DNA from: Chrysoporthe austroafricana
Taxonomy: Eukaryota; Ascomycota; Sordariomycetes; Diaporthales; Cryphonectriaceae
Direction of reading: 5' to 3'
DNA: 64,000 nt
Assembly: GCA_001051155.2 (NCBI GenBank)
Contig: JYIP02000004.1
Span: forward strand, 559,576 to 623,575
The notes beneath the pieces are model-generated. The model saw nothing but the letters and a program-made list of their open reading frames with translations. It had not been told where the DNA came from and did not search any database. Numbering within the stretch: the stretch's first letter is position 1; every line of letters begins with the position of its first letter. The position numbers were made by a program, and so were the translations under genes. This document shows positions 30,370-40,658 of this stretch, in pieces.

Positions 30370-31272
30370 TTATATCACCATTCCGAAATGCCGATTTCCC
30401 ACTGCTCTACGCAGAAGCCCGCAGTCGGCTATGCCCAAGCGCTTGCTAGCAAGTCCATATTGAGTTTTCACCTGGTGGCCCTTCTCTAGCATCTTGTCAT
30501 GTCCCATGAGATCAGAGGCCCCAGCACATGCTGCCGCACGAGCCAGGGCACGATCTGCGATACGGCGGCTGCGACGGGGCATCGGTGTGCGACCAGGCCT
30601 CTTCGTGCTGTCCATATGCCTCCGGCTCCTCTTCGATATTCGATCACAGACTCCTTCTTCCTCCTTCTCTTTGTCATCGTGCGAAATCGAAACTGACGAG
30701 AGCTTTCTCTTGCGCGTTCTCGTTGGAGGACTGGAGTGGCCAGTCCGTGGAGACTGTGGTGTATTCGATGCGCCGGGGGAGGGAGGAGTAGTGTCCCGGG
30801 ACTGTATCGAAGCTGGAGTTGTCGAAGCAGGAGCAAGCGGAGGCGGGGATGATGTACGAGTCTGGTGGGTGAAGAGGGAGAAGTAGCGAGCAAGTGCATC
30901 GAAGGAGAACTCGCGGGAGAAATGTAGAAAAGCTGCCCAGCGTTCGGCGGCCGATGCCTCGTCGCTACCACCGTTGAGCAGAGGCGGACAAGAGGCAATA
31001 CGCACGCTCACGGCGACCCAACATTGCCGGAGTTCTTCGAGTCGCTGTTCTCGGCGTCCTTTGAGCAGCCCATGGAATTCGTCCACTGTGGTCGCCATGG
31101 AGCAGATCGCCGACACATCGTGGTGGAAAGCGGTTGGCTTTTGGAGAGGGATACTGATCGTATTGTACTGATCGTAAAGGTCGGTGAAAAGTGAGCTCAG
31201 AGGGAGATTGAGCTTCGAAGACGGCCAGAGCCATTGCGCATCGAAGCAATCTACTTTAGGTCGAGTGTCCAT
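30370..31272 (-). CDS. Unknown protein with basic, probably nuclear C-terminus
   Basis: Single-exon ORF of 300 residues from the ATG at 31270-31272. Residues 1-140 are structured and helix-rich, with LPLSSLFTDLYDQYNTISIP and FHGLLKGRREQRLEELRQCW. The middle is Pro/Ser/Thr-rich and disordered. The last third has KRKLSS, KRSRRHMDSTKR and PRRSRRIADRALARAA, likely nuclear localisation signals. No enzyme motif is visible. I believe similar proteins occur in other Sordariomycetes, but no function is known to me. It lies between two pseudogenes, so decay or restricted function is possible. Confidence 0.6.
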   Translation of the reverse strand: MDTRPKVDCFDAQWLWPSSKLNLPLSSLFTDLYDQYNTISIPLQKPTAFHHDVSAICSMATTVDEFHGLLKGRREQRLEELRQCWVAVSVRIASCPPLLNGGSDEASAAERWAAFLHFSREFSFDALARYFSLFTHQTRTSSPPPLAPASTTPASIQSRDTTPPSPGASNTPQSPRTGHSSPPTRTRKRKLSSVSISHDDKEKEEEGVCDRISKRSRRHMDSTKRPGRTPMPRRSRRIADRALARAAACAGASDLMGHDKMLEKGHQVKTQYGLASKRLGIADCGLLRRAVGNRHFGMVI

Positions 31273-31675
31273 CGTGTTTATGCTGTGTTGTGTTGGGGGG
31301 TTGTTGAGAGGTTCAGGGAAGTCCCGTACGAGCGACGTCCTGAGGCTTCAATATTATGCAGTGGGTCAGCTGGGCCGGATCAAGGTCCCCGACCCCGGGA
31401 GCGGCCTCGGAGGTTGCTGGGGAGCGGAGACCTACCTGAAGCCTGCAGGTCCGCAGGAAGTCTGGCAGCCACTGCTTTTGCTTTTTCGGCATTGCTACTC
31501 TCGACCCTGATCGATTGTTCCGGTGTGATTGGCGTTCTCGCTCTGCAGTCCGTACGATATCCGCCGTCGAGGTTGCTTCGAGAGGGGGTATAAAGTAGGG
31601 TCGAGCCCTAGCCGTAGCTGCGGAGATGGCATGTTCTATACCATAATCAGAAGCACCCAAACACTCTTCGATACT

Positions 31676-33336
31676 ATGTCTCTTCCCGATACTGAACCCC
31701 CTGGGTCATTCTACTGGGATGCTGTATCTACTGCGTCCACTCAGCCTGTCAGTGATGCGAGTCAGCCAAAGCTCGAGCTCGAGCTCGAGCAATTTGTTTC
31801 TGCCTTTCGCGCCGTACCTAGTGAAGCTGCTCCGGAACCTGTGCGCGTCTATGCCCACTATCCGCCGTACATCAGCGAACAGGCCGTGTCTATAACGACC
31901 TACCCAGATGGTAAGCGTGTAACAACTTTGGATAATAATATCGTGGCCGTAGCCTAGTCAGCCGCATCAACTGGATGCGACATCGAAATCAGTCACGAGG
32001 CTGTGACTACTCGCCTCCGCCTTTACTTCGACCTGTTCAAGGACGCGGCTACAGTCCAGAACCGATCGGAGACAACCCCTCTCACTATCCAACGGGCCAT
32101 GGGTCACTCAGCCTCGTTTCGACGCTGCCTACAAGGAGGTTACAGTACCACACTTGAGCCTGGCACCTGGACTATCGTCGGCTCTCCTCCGGCTGCTTCA
32201 ACCGCTGCCAAATCGTCGATCGAACTACTCACTTTGTACCTTGAACCGCGAAACTTCTGGCTACCTTCTCGCCCCACTTCGGCAGCCACAGGATCGAAGA
32301 GACCACGGGAAGACCATACGCCACCGTCTAAGAAACAGCTGGCTACTCATGGAAGCCATCTTATACAGACTTCCCCGGCTACGTCACATCCCCTTCTTGA
32401 GTTGAACGATGGAGAAGAAATCCGTATGACGGGCAAGGCTCGGAACGACAAGTACCAGCTAACGCGCAAGAGGCACTTTGCACCCAGAAGAATGCGACTC
32501 TCTATCTCGCGGAATACTCCCTGCGACCTGGCCATGTGGTAGTGACAAAGGCTTTAAAGTCGCGTCGCGCTATCGTCTCGGAAAGCGCTGAGCATTGGCT
32601 CAAGAAAGTCACAGCCCACACAATGGCTGGGAATCATGTAAGGCATGACTTGCGGCCCAATTAACAGAGGCTGACAGGCGTTGCATTATTACAGCCATGC
32701 ATTGTGCGCCTGTTTGGATCCGATGCCCGTGCATTCACTCTATATATCGAATACGTTGATGCACCGAATCTCCTTGACTGGGTCCGCAAGTTCTCTCCGT
32801 CAGACGCCGAAAGCCGTTCGCGCTACGGCGTTACGATTCTTTCGGATATTGCAGGTGCCCTCAAACATATCCATGCTGCCAACGTGGTCCACAATGATAT
32901 CAAGCCGGAGAATATTCTCTATCACAAAATCCGCGGTCCTGTTCTTATCGGCTTCGGCCTAGGGGGCAATGCGACAGATGTAGTACACAACGGGGGGACA
33001 CCGTGGTATATACCACCGGAGTACTTATCAAACAAGGAGCGAGGCTGTCCAGGCGACATCTTTGCACTGGGTTTGACGATGCTCGTTGTATTGGGGAAGA
33101 TCGTATGCCCCGTGTTGGACACAAAGAGATGGAAGCCGTGGATTATTGCTGAGGTTCATAATCGGGCTGCTGCGCGAGAGCGAATGAGTTCATGGCTCAC
33201 AGAGGTCCAGAAGCGTCGTGATCAACTTTCCACGTCTCATGAGAGTCTTGAAAATATTGTCCGTCGCATGCTTCTTGACGTCGGAAGGGATACCGCTGCC
33301 GACGTGGTAGAGGGTCTTAAATCAGTTCCACTTTAG
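31676..33336 (+). pseudogene. Degenerate protein kinase (frame break and DFG loss)
   Basis: Exon 1 is 31676-31910. A 51-nt intron leads to an ORF from 31962, and after a further 57-nt intron (32638-32694) the kinase C-lobe spans 32695-33336. The reading frame shifts near 32489, between DKYQLTRKRHFAPRR and NATLYLAEYSLRPG, which looks like a one-base loss. Alternatively, a 47-nt intron (GTATGA at about 32424, acceptor AAG at 32470) restores frame but removes the first kinase strand. The catalytic loop reads HNDIKPENIL, but the DFG position reads IGFGLGG, with Asp replaced by Gly, so magnesium binding is probably lost. The N-terminal 250 residues are a variable regulatory region. It is either a pseudogene or a pseudokinase. 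Confidence 0.65.
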
Positions 33337-34520
33337 TCAGTACAACTTACAACGTATCTCGAGGAGGCAAGATGAAGATATTTGACATTCATTCATTCAC
33401 CTATACTAGTTCCTGCGCCGAGTCAAAGCCTTGCGGTAGAGGATAAGTTTGTGCCCCAAGGGAAAATCTCAACATTGTCGGCGAGGGCTCGGGTTTGGGT
33501 GCAGTAGAGCTGCGTCACCTTTAAATGGTTCAGGCGGACTCGGCATTAGACACTGTTCCGTGTTCATGACCGAACCCTGAACGAGCCTAAGTGCGGAAAA
33601 AAGGCTTCCGGAAGAGTGAACGGTCTACTTTTGGGGGTTCTCGGAGCTGCATGCAGCAGATCGATATGCTTCTCCTTCGTTGCTTTAAGTGGTTATGGTG
33701 ACGATTATAAGAGGAACGGAGAATGTGTTTTTGTCTATATCCATCCACGATTGAAGTTCGTAGACAAGAATCCTTGGACAGGTAAGATTAGTCTCTCCTT
33801 CTAGAGCAGAGATAGAAAAACGGAATTGTAGTGCTTCGACTATAAGTACCCTATCTACTGCCCCTACTATGCTCAATCTGTAGTCTGTCCTCTCACATAG
33901 CTCACCCAGCCACTCCTTCGTCTTCATCTTGCCTCTGCCTAAGCAATGCCAAACGAAGATCTCGTCTCCGTCCTTCTCCGGCTGAAGTCGACTTTGACAT
34001 CCGTACCAAAGACGTGCGATGAGTCATTCTCAAGTGAAAAATCTGTATATATACATGTGCCAACAGTTCTCGACAGAAGTATACGCCGTGAGGGAGAGGG
34101 CCTCTAAGGCTGCTGAGGAGTGTCTGGGGGAGCCCGCGAGGCAAGCTTATGAAAGACGACTACAGTAGAGCCTTCGATGACCATGTCGGACTCTGCTTCC
34201 GTGCTAAATACATTACAAAAGCGTACACATACCAGAAGGCGAGCATGCATTGGTACGCCTTCTGCACCTAATTCGTAGGCTTCTTCAGGAGGGCGGAACT
34301 GTCGATCCCCTCCGTGCATTGTTTAGAGCCCCTCTCTTTCCACTTACGAAAGGAGCCCTCGGCGCTCTTCTTTGCCAGCATTGTCACCGCGGGAACGTAT
34401 ACGAGCGGATATCACGCTATTGCGACCACCTATCTGCCCGATTCAAGGCTGACCAAATGGTGTTTATGCGGGGGGCATAAGAATCAATTCGAGATAAACT
34501 TGACTACCAATAGCATCGCC
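33337..34520. other. Intergenic, nothing recognised
   Basis: 1.2 kb of mixed composition. Short ORFs on both strands show no family motif and no consistent codon bias. Confidence 0.5.
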
Positions 34521-35048
34521 TCAGTAAGCCCCTTTCGGAAAAAAAAAATCTGGGCGAATCATTATCTGTTTCTGGTCTTTGCAGTAGGCCTCGTGATACC
34601 TTCCAAGGTCCATATCACGCACCATGGTACACTTGTGTTTCCATCTGCTGGGGTGAAACATCGACTTCCCAAAAAGGACCGAAAGAGATGTTTGGTACGA
34701 CGCGGCCATCATATTGTCCATCCCGACTTGCGTTGTCGACGCGACGGCCGAGGCCGTCTCCTCGATCTCCTCGTCGCCGGGACCCGCGTCGTTCGGCTGG
34801 TCCACCGCTGGCTTGCTGACGGATCAAACATCGTGCTCAAACCAGCGCCGATGTTTCCACGTGGCCTTAGCGGAGGCCGCCGATCGGGCCTTGGGATAGC
34901 CCCGGCGGCGGAAGGCGATCATCTTCACGCATAGCTGCCCGACGTTTGTGTGTCGAAACATATTCATGCGAGCCCATGGCGGGCAAACGCCAAGGTGACT
35001 GGCTTCTGGTTCTCCACCTCTGCAGGTCAATGTGAGCCTCAGAAGCAC
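34521..35048 (-). pseudogene. Unidentified ORF with an internal TGA
   Basis: One frame stays open across about 525 bp except for a TGA at about 34824-34826. Both sides show strong G/C third-position bias. Upstream reads KMIAFRRRGYPKARSAASAK and WKHRRWFEHDV; downstream reads DQPNDAGPGDEEIEETASAV and QTSLSVLFGKSMFHPSRWKH. The bias suggests real coding sequence interrupted by one nonsense change (a CGA-to-TGA change would explain it). I do not recognise the family. The opposite strand also has an ORF here, but it lacks coherent features. Confidence 0.35.
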
Positions 35049-36712
35049 CCAGGCGCTGGATGGCGGGCTCGATGCGCTGTCGATAGAGCCAGGCCCGACG
35101 GACGCACCGAGGTGTCCAGCCTCAAATTACTGGACAGGATAACACCTACCTAAGGTAGTATGCAAGTATGGTGAGGCGAGGCGAGGCTAAGTGGCTGAAC
35201 GGCTGTGGCTCATCGTGGCGCGCCAGGGACGACGGCGGGTCTTATTGTGACCAATCAACTAACACGTCATGATCTGCAGGGGCAGGCCACAAACTTTGGC
35301 GCTCGCGTTTCAGATGCTCAGACGAACTGCAGACTACCGACCAGCCCTAGCCGGACTAGCTGTGGGCCGCGCGACACGCCGGCCACTCAGGGCGCTACCT
35401 CGAGGGCCCCCGTCGACGGAGCCTGGGAGGTCTCGTGGCGCCCCTGGGCGAGTCGTTGAAACCAACCGAGGGCCTGCACCTGCACGACCGTGACGCCCCC
35501 GGCCATGGCGCCGAGAGGAGGAGGAAGATGGTAGGCCGAGATCGTCTGGGTCGTCTAACAGCCCTTGTCCTCCCTCTGCTCTGGTGCTCTGGTACAGGTT
35601 ACCGTGTGCCAGGCTCCAGCTTCCGGATCCCGTATGGCCTCCACCCAGGGCGGCTGCCTCACCCAATATCACAGCCGCATCCCTCACCCGACATGACGTC
35701 TGACGTCGTGGGTGCCGACGCGACGGAGGCGAGGGCTGCTCTCAAGAAGGTTGCATGGCGCCTCCCTCCGCTGCAGATCCAAAACACTGGCAGCTCTGGT
35801 CTGTCCCTTCCACCCACCCACACACAGACACGCGCGACCCGATCCTCCAAGAGGCCCTCACGCCATCGCCTCTCCTCGCCACCGCTGTCACCCCTCGCGC
35901 GCCGCTGCCCACAGCCGCAGCGGTCGTTTCGAATCACGCCCTTCTGATGAGCTGGACTCTTCGCTGACCTTTCGGAGGAACATCGCACGAACCCTCTCGC
36001 CGGCCTATCACCATCCTCGCCGCTGTCATCCGCGGCCAGGTCTTGGTTGCTGCATTCCGCCTATCACGCCGGATACACTGAACCCTGGAGATCCGCGCTG
36101 CGGATGCCTCTGCGGGCAGCAGCCTGTAATATAGTTTGGGCCTCATTTTATCAGCCTCGGGATCCTTCCGCGCACCAGTGCGAGTGCGAGTAGCGTGCCG
36201 CAGGCTTTCCGGTCCCGGCACCTGACCATCGCCACCTGCAGTCCTGGTAGCCTTGCGCGACCTCCCTTGGAGCGAACAGAAGATCCGAGGTGGAACGAAG
36301 GCTGCCTTGTTGGCAAATTAGCCCCCCAGCCGACGGAGGGAAACTAATAAGCGGGCGTTTCCTCGTGCTCTTCATCCGACCGAGGGCCGGTCGAGCTACC
36401 ACGGGTCCTGACACACATCCCGTTTCGCCGTGCCGTACTAGGAACGGATCTCAACCCTGACGTCTTCATCCCAATCTCGTGAAGGCTCCGTAACGGGCTG
36501 AACTGCGTCTCTCCAGAAGAGGCTGCCCCGCCTCCTGTTTCCCCCTCAACAACCACCTCACATAACTCAACGCCGTCGGCAGCATTACTGGAGGACAAAG
36601 CGGGCTGGAACGTAGCATGCTGGAGTGATACCGCGTACCACGACATATCTGCGAACCTGGACAGCGGGCGAGGAACCGACCGGGGCGCGGGAGCTCGAGG
36701 ACGGACCGCAAG
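35049..36712. other. Intergenic, nothing recognised
   Basis: 1.66 kb with several overlapping short ORFs, none convincing. A small palindrome, CTACCTAAGGTAG, lies at about 35148-35160. It marks the transition from the repeat-bearing left part to the conserved right part. Confidence 0.5.
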
Positions 36713-37516
36713 ATGGCCAGACAGCCACGGACGAGGCGACGGCGGAAGGCAAGGCTGGGCGTCATGTTCACGCTGTTGTCGACGGCCTCCGCAGTGTCCC
36801 TCAACGACCTGCAGCCCATCCAGGACGGCGTGCTCCCACAGGCCTGCAGCGTGGTGTACCACGACACGATCCAGGGGTGCACGACGGCCGACTTCGCGGC
36901 GGGGTCGATCTGCTCGAGCAGTTGTCGGAATGGGATCAGAGACATTGAGGACGACGTGGACGACAGCTGCAACGACGTGGACGCATCGTCGAATTCAGTA
37001 CTAGGGTTCGCGCAGTCGGGAACTCTCATCGTGCGCGCCTGTCTCTTGAACCAGGTGACATTGGCACAGACGACAAGCACAACCGCATCGTCTACCCAAC
37101 AGACGTCGACACAGACGCTCGCTACAACCACGGCGTCGACAACAACGACGTCGCAGAGTGTGGCTTCGTTTACTACAATACCAGGCTCGACGACCGAGTC
37201 ATCCTCGACCACTTCTACTACGAAAGCCACCACCACTAGCCCGACAACACTACCGCCGACTTCGTCCACGACGACGTCGAGTGTTTCGACTACCTCCGCC
37301 GCGGCAACAACTCCAGAGGCGGAGACCGCGTCATCAACATCCTCTTCGCAGGCCGTAGTCACGACGACAACTTCGAGTTCGAGCGCAGAGCAGACTGACG
37401 ACGGCCGGGGCGGCGGGAGCCCATTTGATATAACGTCAGGCTCGTCCGGACTCCCAGCGGCTTGGTCACTGTACATACCGGTCGGTACCGCGCTGTTCAT
37501 CCTGCTCCTGCGGTAG
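36713..37516 (+). CDS. Cysteine-patterned secreted protein, probably GPI-anchored
   Basis: Single-exon gene of 267 residues. The start gives an Arg/Lys-rich n-region followed by LGVMFTLLSTASAVS, a plausible signal peptide. Residues 30-105 carry cysteines in the pattern ACSVVYHDTIQGC, GSICSSSC and DDSCNDV, which I recognise as a recurrent domain in fungal extracellular proteins. About 120 residues of Ser/Thr-rich stalk follow. The C-terminus, SGLPAAWSLYIPVGTALFIL, is a hydrophobic GPI-attachment-like end. It should be a cell-wall or plasma-membrane surface protein. No enzymatic role is visible. The large minus-strand ORF over the same bases is its shadow. The 600 bp up to the next gene hold nothing I recognise. 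Confidence 0.75.
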   Translation: MARQPRTRRRRKARLGVMFTLLSTASAVSLNDLQPIQDGVLPQACSVVYHDTIQGCTTADFAAGSICSSSCRNGIRDIEDDVDDSCNDVDASSNSVLGFAQSGTLIVRACLLNQVTLAQTTSTTASSTQQTSTQTLATTTASTTTTSQSVASFTTIPGSTTESSSTTSTTKATTTSPTTLPPTSSTTTSSVSTTSAAATTPEAETASSTSSSQAVVTTTTSSSSAEQTDDGRGGGSPFDITSGSSGLPAAWSLYIPVGTALFILLLR

Positions 37517-38123
37517 CAGTGAGGTCTCCGCGGGCGCGACGTTGTGGGTGCCCGTCACTACACGGAGGGGCCGCAAGCGTCAGGCCCAATGTATATTACA
37601 AAAGCGTTTCTCTCATTTGTGTGTCCGGCGGCGGAGGGCGTCGGAGCTATTAACTATTTGCTCGAATTATGAAGGAGGGCGGTGGGGCTTCTTTTCAGCG
37701 TCATACATATGGACATGACACGATTTGGGGAATGCGATGTTTGTCAAGGACTTGCTTATGCTCATGAGGAGTGTGAGCCATCCATCGGACGTGGTTGAAG
37801 GCAAAGTTACGAAGTGGAAGAGTATGGTCAAGGGACCAGATATATCGAGCTACGGCTGCGTGATACAAGCCAGAAGCTCCGCGATGGGCAGGGCAGAATT
37901 ATAATATACCATCTGCTATGCGTTTTCGCTCGTGCTCATACTCGCCGTGTGCAAATTGGTCTATGTGCTTTGAGGATCTATCAACAAAGTCGGGATCCGC
38001 CTCTTCACTATATGTGACAAAAAAAGTCCCTGGCATCAATTTCATATTCATCACAAGCCCTCCGCGAAGAACCTATATCCGGCTGCGTCGTGAGGAGCGC
38101 CAAGCCCAACATTCCACGCGCTC

Positions 38124-39143
38124 TTACTGCGCCGTTTCCCTCCACAGCTTCCGCATCTGGATCACACCGGGGATACACCCGCCCAGGCCGACAGCAGCAT
38201 CAGTCAGGAACCCGCCCTCGGTGCCCCAGTGCAGCGTGAGCGGTGCCCAGGCGAGGTTGATGGCCAGGCTCCTCCGCACGGCCGCCGCGCGCGCCCTCTC
38301 CTCGGCGCCCTCCTCGGCCGCCGCGCCGCGCCGGGCGGCGATGTCCGCGAGCAGCTTGCCGATCTCGAGCCCCGTGTAGACGGCCAGCCACCGCGAGCCG
38401 ACCACGTACGCGCGCGCCTGCTCCTTGGGCGTCCAGCCCAGCACGCCGCGGCCGGAGAGGTACGCGCCGTTCTCGAGGTACTGGAAGGCGGTGCAGGAGA
38501 CGAGCTGGACCCAGGACAGCAGGGTCTCCGCGAGGGGCGGGCGGCCGCCCTCCGCCCTGCCCTCCTTCCCCTCCTTCTTCTCCTCCTCCTGGCTGGCCCC
38601 CCGCGGCAGCAGCTGGAGGACGAGCCGGCGGGCCCAGAAGTACATCCCCAGCAGGGCCCACAGCCGCGTGATGGTGCGGGCCTCGCTGGCGAGGCTGCCG
38701 AGGTTCTTGAGGCGGGCGGCGAGCTGGGCGGCGAGGCGGCCCGCGGCGGCGGCGACGGGACTGGCGCCCGGGGCGAGGAGCACGGTGGCGGCGGCGGCGG
38801 CGTCGGGCGGGGGCAGGACGACGGCGAGGGCGAGGAGGCCGCGGCGGGCGGAGCGGCGGAGGAGCGCGGCGGACAGGGCGGCGAGCAGCGCGGACGAGAG
38901 GCGCGCGGCGTAGCACACGAAGAGGAGCGTGGTGTCGGCGCCGGACGGCGCGGCGAGGCAGCGCTGCAGGTGCGCGAGGGTGGCGTCCGCGCCGGCGGGC
39001 AGGGCGCGCAGCAGGGCCCTGAACTGCGCGGTCACGGCGGCGGCAGGCGCGGGCCTCGCCGGGTCTGGCGGGGCTTGCACCGCCGGCGCCGGGATGGGCT
39101 CGCCCGTGGGCAGGCTCTCGGGGGCGGAGGTCGAGCCGGACAT
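38124..39143 (-). CDS. PEX11C: Peroxin 11C (PEX11-domain protein)
   Basis: Single-exon gene of 339 residues, very GC-rich. The N-terminal 35 residues are Pro/Ala-rich. The core has LGSLASEARTITRLWALLGM and VSCTAFQYLENGAYLSGRGV followed by LGWTPKEQARAYVVGSRW, all typical of fungal PEX11C. Two or three amphipathic or hydrophobic helices follow, ending LGGCIPGVIQMRKLW. PEX11 family proteins remodel the peroxisome membrane during elongation and division. An acidic Lys/Glu linker near residues 185-200 is a variable insert. Confidence 0.88.
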   Translation of the reverse strand: MSGSTSAPESLPTGEPIPAPAVQAPPDPARPAPAAAVTAQFRALLRALPAGADATLAHLQRCLAAPSGADTTLLFVCYAARLSSALLAALSAALLRRSARRGLLALAVVLPPPDAAAAATVLLAPGASPVAAAAGRLAAQLAARLKNLGSLASEARTITRLWALLGMYFWARRLVLQLLPRGASQEEEKKEGKEGRAEGGRPPLAETLLSWVQLVSCTAFQYLENGAYLSGRGVLGWTPKEQARAYVVGSRWLAVYTGLEIGKLLADIAARRGAAAEEGAEERARAAAVRRSLAINLAWAPLTLHWGTEGGFLTDAAVGLGGCIPGVIQMRKLWRETAQ

Positions 39144-40658
39144 TCTTGGGCCGATGGGGTGTGTGTCTGTCTGGGGGTAGTTGTGAGGCGGAGGCGCCGG
39201 TGGAGAGGAGAAGAAGACGAAGAAGGGGTGAGTTCAGCCGTGGGAGTCGTGTCGTGTCCCCGGGAGTAAGTGAATAGCTGTGGTGTGGTGAGGTGAGCTG
39301 AGGTCGGGGGCTGCTGGGAACGGCTCGACGCGCAGCACGTCGGTGTGCTTGGCTCGGGCCGAGGTAAAACGAGGCGGGCTCGAATCAGACCGAGGACGTG
39401 AGTGCAGTGACAGCAGCTATAGGACAAGATCGATGGTGAGGAGGACGAGATGACATCTGGAAGGTGTTCTGGGGCGACTGGCCAGCCACGAGGCGAGATC
39501 TGGTCAAGAAGAAAAAAAAAAGGTGGTCTCCCGCCAGCGACGCCGGCGCTGTGGGCAGGCAGGGGAAGGGCACAAGGCGTGAGTGTGGGCCAAGATTCGA
39601 GAGCCTCGGAGATGGATTAGATTAGATTATCATGCCTCCTCAGCTCCGCTTTTCTGGAAAATTTTCCGGGGACGTCCAGTCCGCTTCCTTCGAGATGCCA
39701 GGGCTGTGGACGCTGCTCGTCCGTGGGGATCTCGTCCCGTCTTCCTGCTGCCCACGGTCTTTTCTCCTGTTGTAGCTTTCCTTCGTCTTATCTATCTCTT
39801 TCTTTTTCTCTCTCCCTCTCTCTGCCCTGAGGTTCGGTCTTGAGGCCTATACGGTCCATATATGCCTCCGTGCATACGACCACGAGACCTCAGACTTGGA
39901 CCTCATGTCGCCGTCCTGAAGCCGCGAGCAATGTTGCGAGATCCACCCCGGATCAGGTGGGCCGCGGCCCAGACAACCGTGAAGAGATAACGGCGGCGCA
40001 CTTGTGAATTATATCAACCGCGCCTCGTGTGCTGCTGTCATCCAAGACGCCGCCCCACCCCGCCCTGTCGTCGCCTCACCGCCCAGCTCCAGCTCGGAGG
40101 CGGTGCTCGAGGTTGTCTCGTACCTTTGTGGGGACGTCGGTTCTCACGTGCCATGCCATGCCGGGCAGATATGATGATGTGAAGCCTCGTGAGCATTGAG
40201 GGCGGCCTGGCTGTGCTGCGGGCTGCCGAGTGTGTTTGCCGGCTTAGGCAGGTCGGACGGTCCGCGTTTCGAGGTAGTCTCTGCCTGCATCCGACGTCGC
40301 ATTCTGCAGAGAGGTTGTTAGACGGATTCGTATATTATTGCTTGTGGTATACCTTTGCACGGTCACTAGTAGGTAATAACTGCCGAAGGGTATTGCAGCC
40401 CAGGCTAGGGAGTCACACCGCACGTCGTATCGGCAGCATGAGGGTGGTGCCCCTCTCTGTGCGATAATGGCACTGCGTTCTCATGTAGGCGAAACCAAGG
40501 CTCACAGTGGACCAGGCAGCTTCTACACGTAGGACATACATACTTGCAGACAAGAACATCATAGATCTGGGCCTGGGCCTGGGCCTCTCTCCCGGTCATG
40601 GGCAGTATATGCATTTGACAGATGCGATCCTCATCTTGAATCTCCGGTCCGACGCCGT
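39144..40658. other. Intergenic, with a pyrimidine tract
   Basis: 1.5 kb between the PEX11C start and the EFL1 stop. A CT-rich tract lies at about 39780-39826. No gene or RNA is supported; it probably contains the PEX11C promoter. Confidence 0.5.

Noticed and set aside
34314..34934. 206-residue plus-strand ORF
   Set aside because: Opposite strand has better codon bias; this reading has no recognisable features.
35148..35160. CTACCTAAGGTAG palindrome as a protein-binding site
   Set aside because: Short and common; no second site or gene context to support it.
36466..37500. 344-residue minus-strand ORF with Val-rich repeats
   Set aside because: Antisense to the Ser/Thr-rich stalk of the secreted protein at 36713; valine runs come from reading ACN codons backwards.
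38229..39269. 346-residue plus-strand ORF rich in Gly and Arg
   Set aside because: Antisense shadow of PEX11C.
39861..39890. 5S rRNA-like start (GCATACGACCACGAG)
   Set aside because: Similarity stops after about a dozen bases; no internal control region of a 5S gene.
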